Shown: in pieces, positions 61,805 through 64,000 of the stretch | How the letters are laid out: every line of letters begins with the position of its first letter | Position numbering within the stretch: the stretch's first letter is position 1 | NCBI RefSeq assembly: GCF_016342785.1 | Contig: NZ_JAEINH010000005.1 | Coordinates: 171,224 to 235,223 of the forward strand | Length of the DNA stretch: 64,000 bases | Source: Sanguibacter suaedae | GTDB lineage: Bacteria > Actinomycetota > Actinomycetes > Actinomycetales > Cellulomonadaceae | Direction: 5' to 3' | Made by a program: the position numbers and the translations under genes | Notes under the pieces: generated by a model | The model's input: only the letters and a program-made list of their open reading frames with translations | Databases searched by the model: none | Told to the model about the DNA's origin: nothing

Positions 61805-63034
61805 TCAGGCGCCGCCGAGCACCGCCTCGTAGACGTCGAGCGTCCGGCGACCGATGGCGTCCCACGCGAAATGGTCCTCGACGCGTCGCCGCGACGCGAC
61901 GCCCATCTCCCGGGCGCGATCGGGGTCGGTGACCACCTGGACGAGGGCGTCCGCGAGGTCGGTGACGAACCGCTCGGGGTCGACGGGCGTGCCGGTGCCG
62001 TCCTGGACCTGGTCGATGGGGACGAGGAGTCCCGTGGTGCCGTGGTCCACGACCTCGGGGATGCCGCCGGTCGCGCTGCCGACCACGGGCAGGCCCACGG
62101 CCATCGCCTCGAGGTTGACGATCCCCAGGGGCTCGTACACGGAGGGGCACACGAAGACGGTGGCGGCGGCGAGGACGGCCACGAGGTCGGGCCGCGGGAG
62201 CATGTCCTCGATCCACACGACGCCGTCGCGCCGCGCGGAGAGCTCGGCCACCGCCGAGGACACCTCGGCGAAGAGCTCCGGGGTGTCCGGGGCGCCGGCG
62301 CAGAGCACGAGCTGGACGTCCTCGGGAAGGCGCTCGGCCGCCCGCAGCAGGTACGGCAGGCCCTTCTGGCGGGTGATGCGACCGACGAAGACCACGGCCG
62401 GGCGCTCCGGGTCGATGCCCAGCGCGCGCACCACGGCGTCGCCGCGCTCGGCCTCGGCGCCCTCGGGGCGCTTCCAGCCGTCGAGATCGATCCCGTTGTG
62501 CACCACGTGCACGCGGTCCGGGTCCACCGACGGGTAGGCGCGGAGGATGTCCGCACGCATGCCTGCGCTCACCGCGATGACGCCCGCGGCGCTCTCGTAC
62601 GCGGTGCGCTCCGCCCAGCTCGAGAGGGCGTACCCGCCGCCGAGCTGCTCGGCCTTCCACGGCCGCAGCGGCTCCAGGGAGTGCGCGGAGACGACGTGGG
62701 GGACGCCGTGGAGCAACGACGCCACGTGGCCCGCGAGGTTCGCGTACCAGGTGTGCGAGTGCACGAGGTCCGCCCCGGCGACGTCGGCCGCCATCTGGAG
62801 GTCGACCCCGAGCGTCGCGAGGGCGGCGTTGGCACCCTCGAGCTCGGCGGGCGGGGCATACCCCGTGACGCCGGGTGCGACGTCGTCGCTGGTCCGGGGC
62901 CCGTCGAAGCACCTCACCCGCACGTCGACGAGGTGGCGCAGCACGGCGGACAGCTCGGCGACGTGCACGCCGGCGCCGCCGTACACGAACGGCGGGTACT
63001 CCCGCGTCAGCAGATCTACTCTCACGATCGACAC
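61805..63034 (-). CDS. glgA: Glycogen synthase / maltose-1-phosphate-forming GT4 glucosyltransferase, 409 aa
   Basis: This is a GT-B fold glycosyltransferase that adds glucose from ADP-glucose. The N-terminus has REYPPFVYGGAGVHVAEL (nucleotide-loop region), the middle VHSHTWYANLAGH and IAVSAGMRADI, and the C-terminal domain VVFVGRITRQKGLPYLL, with the EPLGIVNLEAMAVGLPVV donor-binding motif (E-x7-E). Actinobacterial homologues (GlgA/GlgM, GT4) make glycogen or maltose-1-phosphate. It is divergent from glgC across only 49 bp, the classic arrangement for ADP-glucose-dependent polymer synthesis. Confidence 0.93.
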   Translation of the reverse strand: MSIVRVDLLTREYPPFVYGGAGVHVAELSAVLRHLVDVRVRCFDGPRTSDDVAPGVTGYAPPAELEGANAALATLGVDLQMAADVAGADLVHSHTWYANLAGHVASLLHGVPHVVSAHSLEPLRPWKAEQLGGGYALSSWAERTAYESAAGVIAVSAGMRADILRAYPSVDPDRVHVVHNGIDLDGWKRPEGAEAERGDAVVRALGIDPERPAVVFVGRITRQKGLPYLLRAAERLPEDVQLVLCAGAPDTPELFAEVSSAVAELSARRDGVVWIEDMLPRPDLVAVLAAATVFVCPSVYEPLGIVNLEAMAVGLPVVGSATGGIPEVVDHGTTGLLVPIDQVQDGTGTPVDPERFVTDLADALVQVVTDPDRAREMGVASRRRVEDHFAWDAIGRRTLDVYEAVLGGA

Positions 63035-63083
63035 GGTAGCGCTTCTTGATGCATCCCGGGGCGCGCGGCAATAGGGTCAGGGC

Positions 63084-64000
63084 ATGGCAGCCCCCAAAGT
63101 TCTCGCGATCGTCCTGGCTGGCGGCGAAGGAAATCGGCTCAAGCCCCTCACGGCAGCACGGGCCAAGCCCGCTGTGCCGTTCGGGGGCATCTACCGGCTG
63201 GTCGACTTCGCCCTGTCCAACCTGGTGAACTCGCACTACCTGCACATCGTCGTGCTCACCCAGTACAAGTCGCACAGCCTCGACCGCCACATCAGCAAGA
63301 CGTGGCGCATGTCGGCGCTCCTCGGCAACTACGTGGCACCCGTCCCCGCCCAGCAGCGCGTCGGCAAGCACTGGTACCTCGGCAGCGCCGACGCCATCTA
63401 CCAGTGCCTGAACATCATCGAGGACGAGCGCCCCGACATCGTCGTCGTCGTCGGTGCCGACCACGTGTACCGCATGGACTTCTCCCAGATGGTCGACGCG
63501 CACCTCGCGTCGGGCGCGGAGATGACCGTGGCCGGCATCCGCCAGCCCATCGCGCTCGCCACCGAGTTCGGTGTCATCGACACCCAGCCCGACGACCCCA
63601 CGAAGATCCGCGCGTTCCTCGAGAAGCCGGCGAACCCGACCGGCCTCTCCGACTCCCCCGGCGAGATCCTCGCGTCCATGGGCAACTACGTCGTCAACGC
63701 CGACGCCCTCGTCGAGGCCGTCACGCGCGACTCGGAGAACAAGGACTCGCGCCACGACATGGGCGGCGACATCGTCCCCTACTTCGTGGACCGCGGGACG
63801 GCCGGGGTCTACGACTTCATCCGCAACGACGTCCCCGGGTCCACCGACCGGGACCGCGACTACTGGCGCGACGTCGGGACCATCGACTCGTACTACGAGG
63901 CGAACAAGGACCTCATCGCCGTGACGCCCGTGTTCAACCTCTACAACTCCGAGTGGCCCCTGCACACCGGATACGTGGGCCTGCCGCCCGCGAAGTTCGT
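63084..64000 (+). CDS. glgC: Glucose-1-phosphate adenylyltransferase, 5' part (runs off the window)
   Basis: This enzyme makes ADP-glucose from glucose-1-phosphate and ATP, the committed step to glycogen. The first ~305 residues are present: [20 protein letters not shown] (nucleotide-binding loop), [19 protein letters not shown], the [10 protein letters not shown] metal-binding motif, and the [15 protein letters not shown] and FNLYNSEWP motifs near the window end. The C-terminal beta-helix is cut off. The ATG at 63084 is preceded by aatagggtcagggc. The promoter region is shared with glgA. Confidence 0.95.
   Translation, partial: MAAPKVLAIVLAGGEGNRLKPLTAARAKPAVPFGGIYRLVDFALSNLVNSHYLHIVVLTQYKSHSLDRHISKTWRMSALLGNYVAPVPAQQRVGKHWYLGSADAIYQCLNIIEDERPDIVVVVGADHVYRMDFSQMVDAHLASGAEMTVAGIRQPIALATEFGVIDTQPDDPTKIRAFLEKPANPTGLSDSPGEILASMGNYVVNADALVEAVTRDSENKDSRHDMGGDIVPYFVDRGTAGVYDFIRNDVPGSTDRDRDYWRDVGTIDSYYEANKDLIAVTPVFNLYNSEWPLHTGYVGLPPAKF

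Overview
The window is high-GC DNA (about 70% or more in most coding regions) with many GTG starts and short overlapping gene junctions. The gene content points to an actinobacterium of the order Micrococcales, probably Cellulomonadaceae or a close relative: a DUF5703 gene beside an M20 peptidase, an imuA-imuB-dnaE2 cassette behind an actinobacterial LexA box, a BioQ-like regulator beside bioY, and the divergent glgA/glgC pair. An anaerobic ribonucleotide reductase pair (nrdD-nrdG) suggests a facultative anaerobe. No rRNA, CRISPR array, insertion sequence, integrase or phage gene was seen.

Left part (1-26327) is ordinary chromosome. It holds two metallopeptidases, a short-chain dehydrogenase, alanine dehydrogenase with an AI-2E-family membrane protein, tRNA-Leu(GAG) with a strong hairpin, a large secreted subtilase, a class-C-type serine hydrolase and a DapA-like aldolase. 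It continues with the SOS mutagenesis cassette, a YbhB protein, a YbaK-type deacylase, an acetyltransferase, the biotin uptake locus, a siderophore-interacting flavoprotein and an ABC-F ATPase.

Middle part (26340-51294) is an accessory island of about 25 kb made almost entirely of nucleic-acid-handling proteins. Leftward from 42686 runs a tightly overlapping four-gene operon: an SNF2-type helicase, a 1586-aa adenine-type DNA methyltransferase, a 2159-aa YprA-family helicase with DUF1998/MZB-like cysteines and a C-terminal PD-(D/E)XK-like nuclease, and a UvrD-type helicase with an N-terminal RelE-like domain. This is a DISARM-related anti-phage system without separate DrmB or DrmC; it resembles what I recall being named ARMADA. 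Rightward from the same control region runs a coupled pair, a HelD-like RNA-polymerase-recycling ATPase and an 1822-aa DUF4011 / SF1 helicase / Vsr-like nuclease / DUF3320 protein. A lower-GC orphan gene follows. The methyltransferase has a lower-GC C-terminal patch where its target-recognition region should lie.

Right part (51630-64000) returns to chromosomal genes: a small membrane protein, a YccF protein, nrdD-nrdG behind two NrdR-like boxes, a SpoU/TrmH RNA methyltransferase, a heterodimeric ABC exporter, a lone ABC ATPase, a conserved hypothetical, and divergent glycogen genes glgA and glgC. glgC runs off the end of the window.

Four regulatory sites can be read directly: a LexA/SOS box before imuA, a paired BioQ-type operator between the TetR gene and bioY, a weaker iron box before the siderophore-interacting protein, and tandem NrdR boxes before nrdD.
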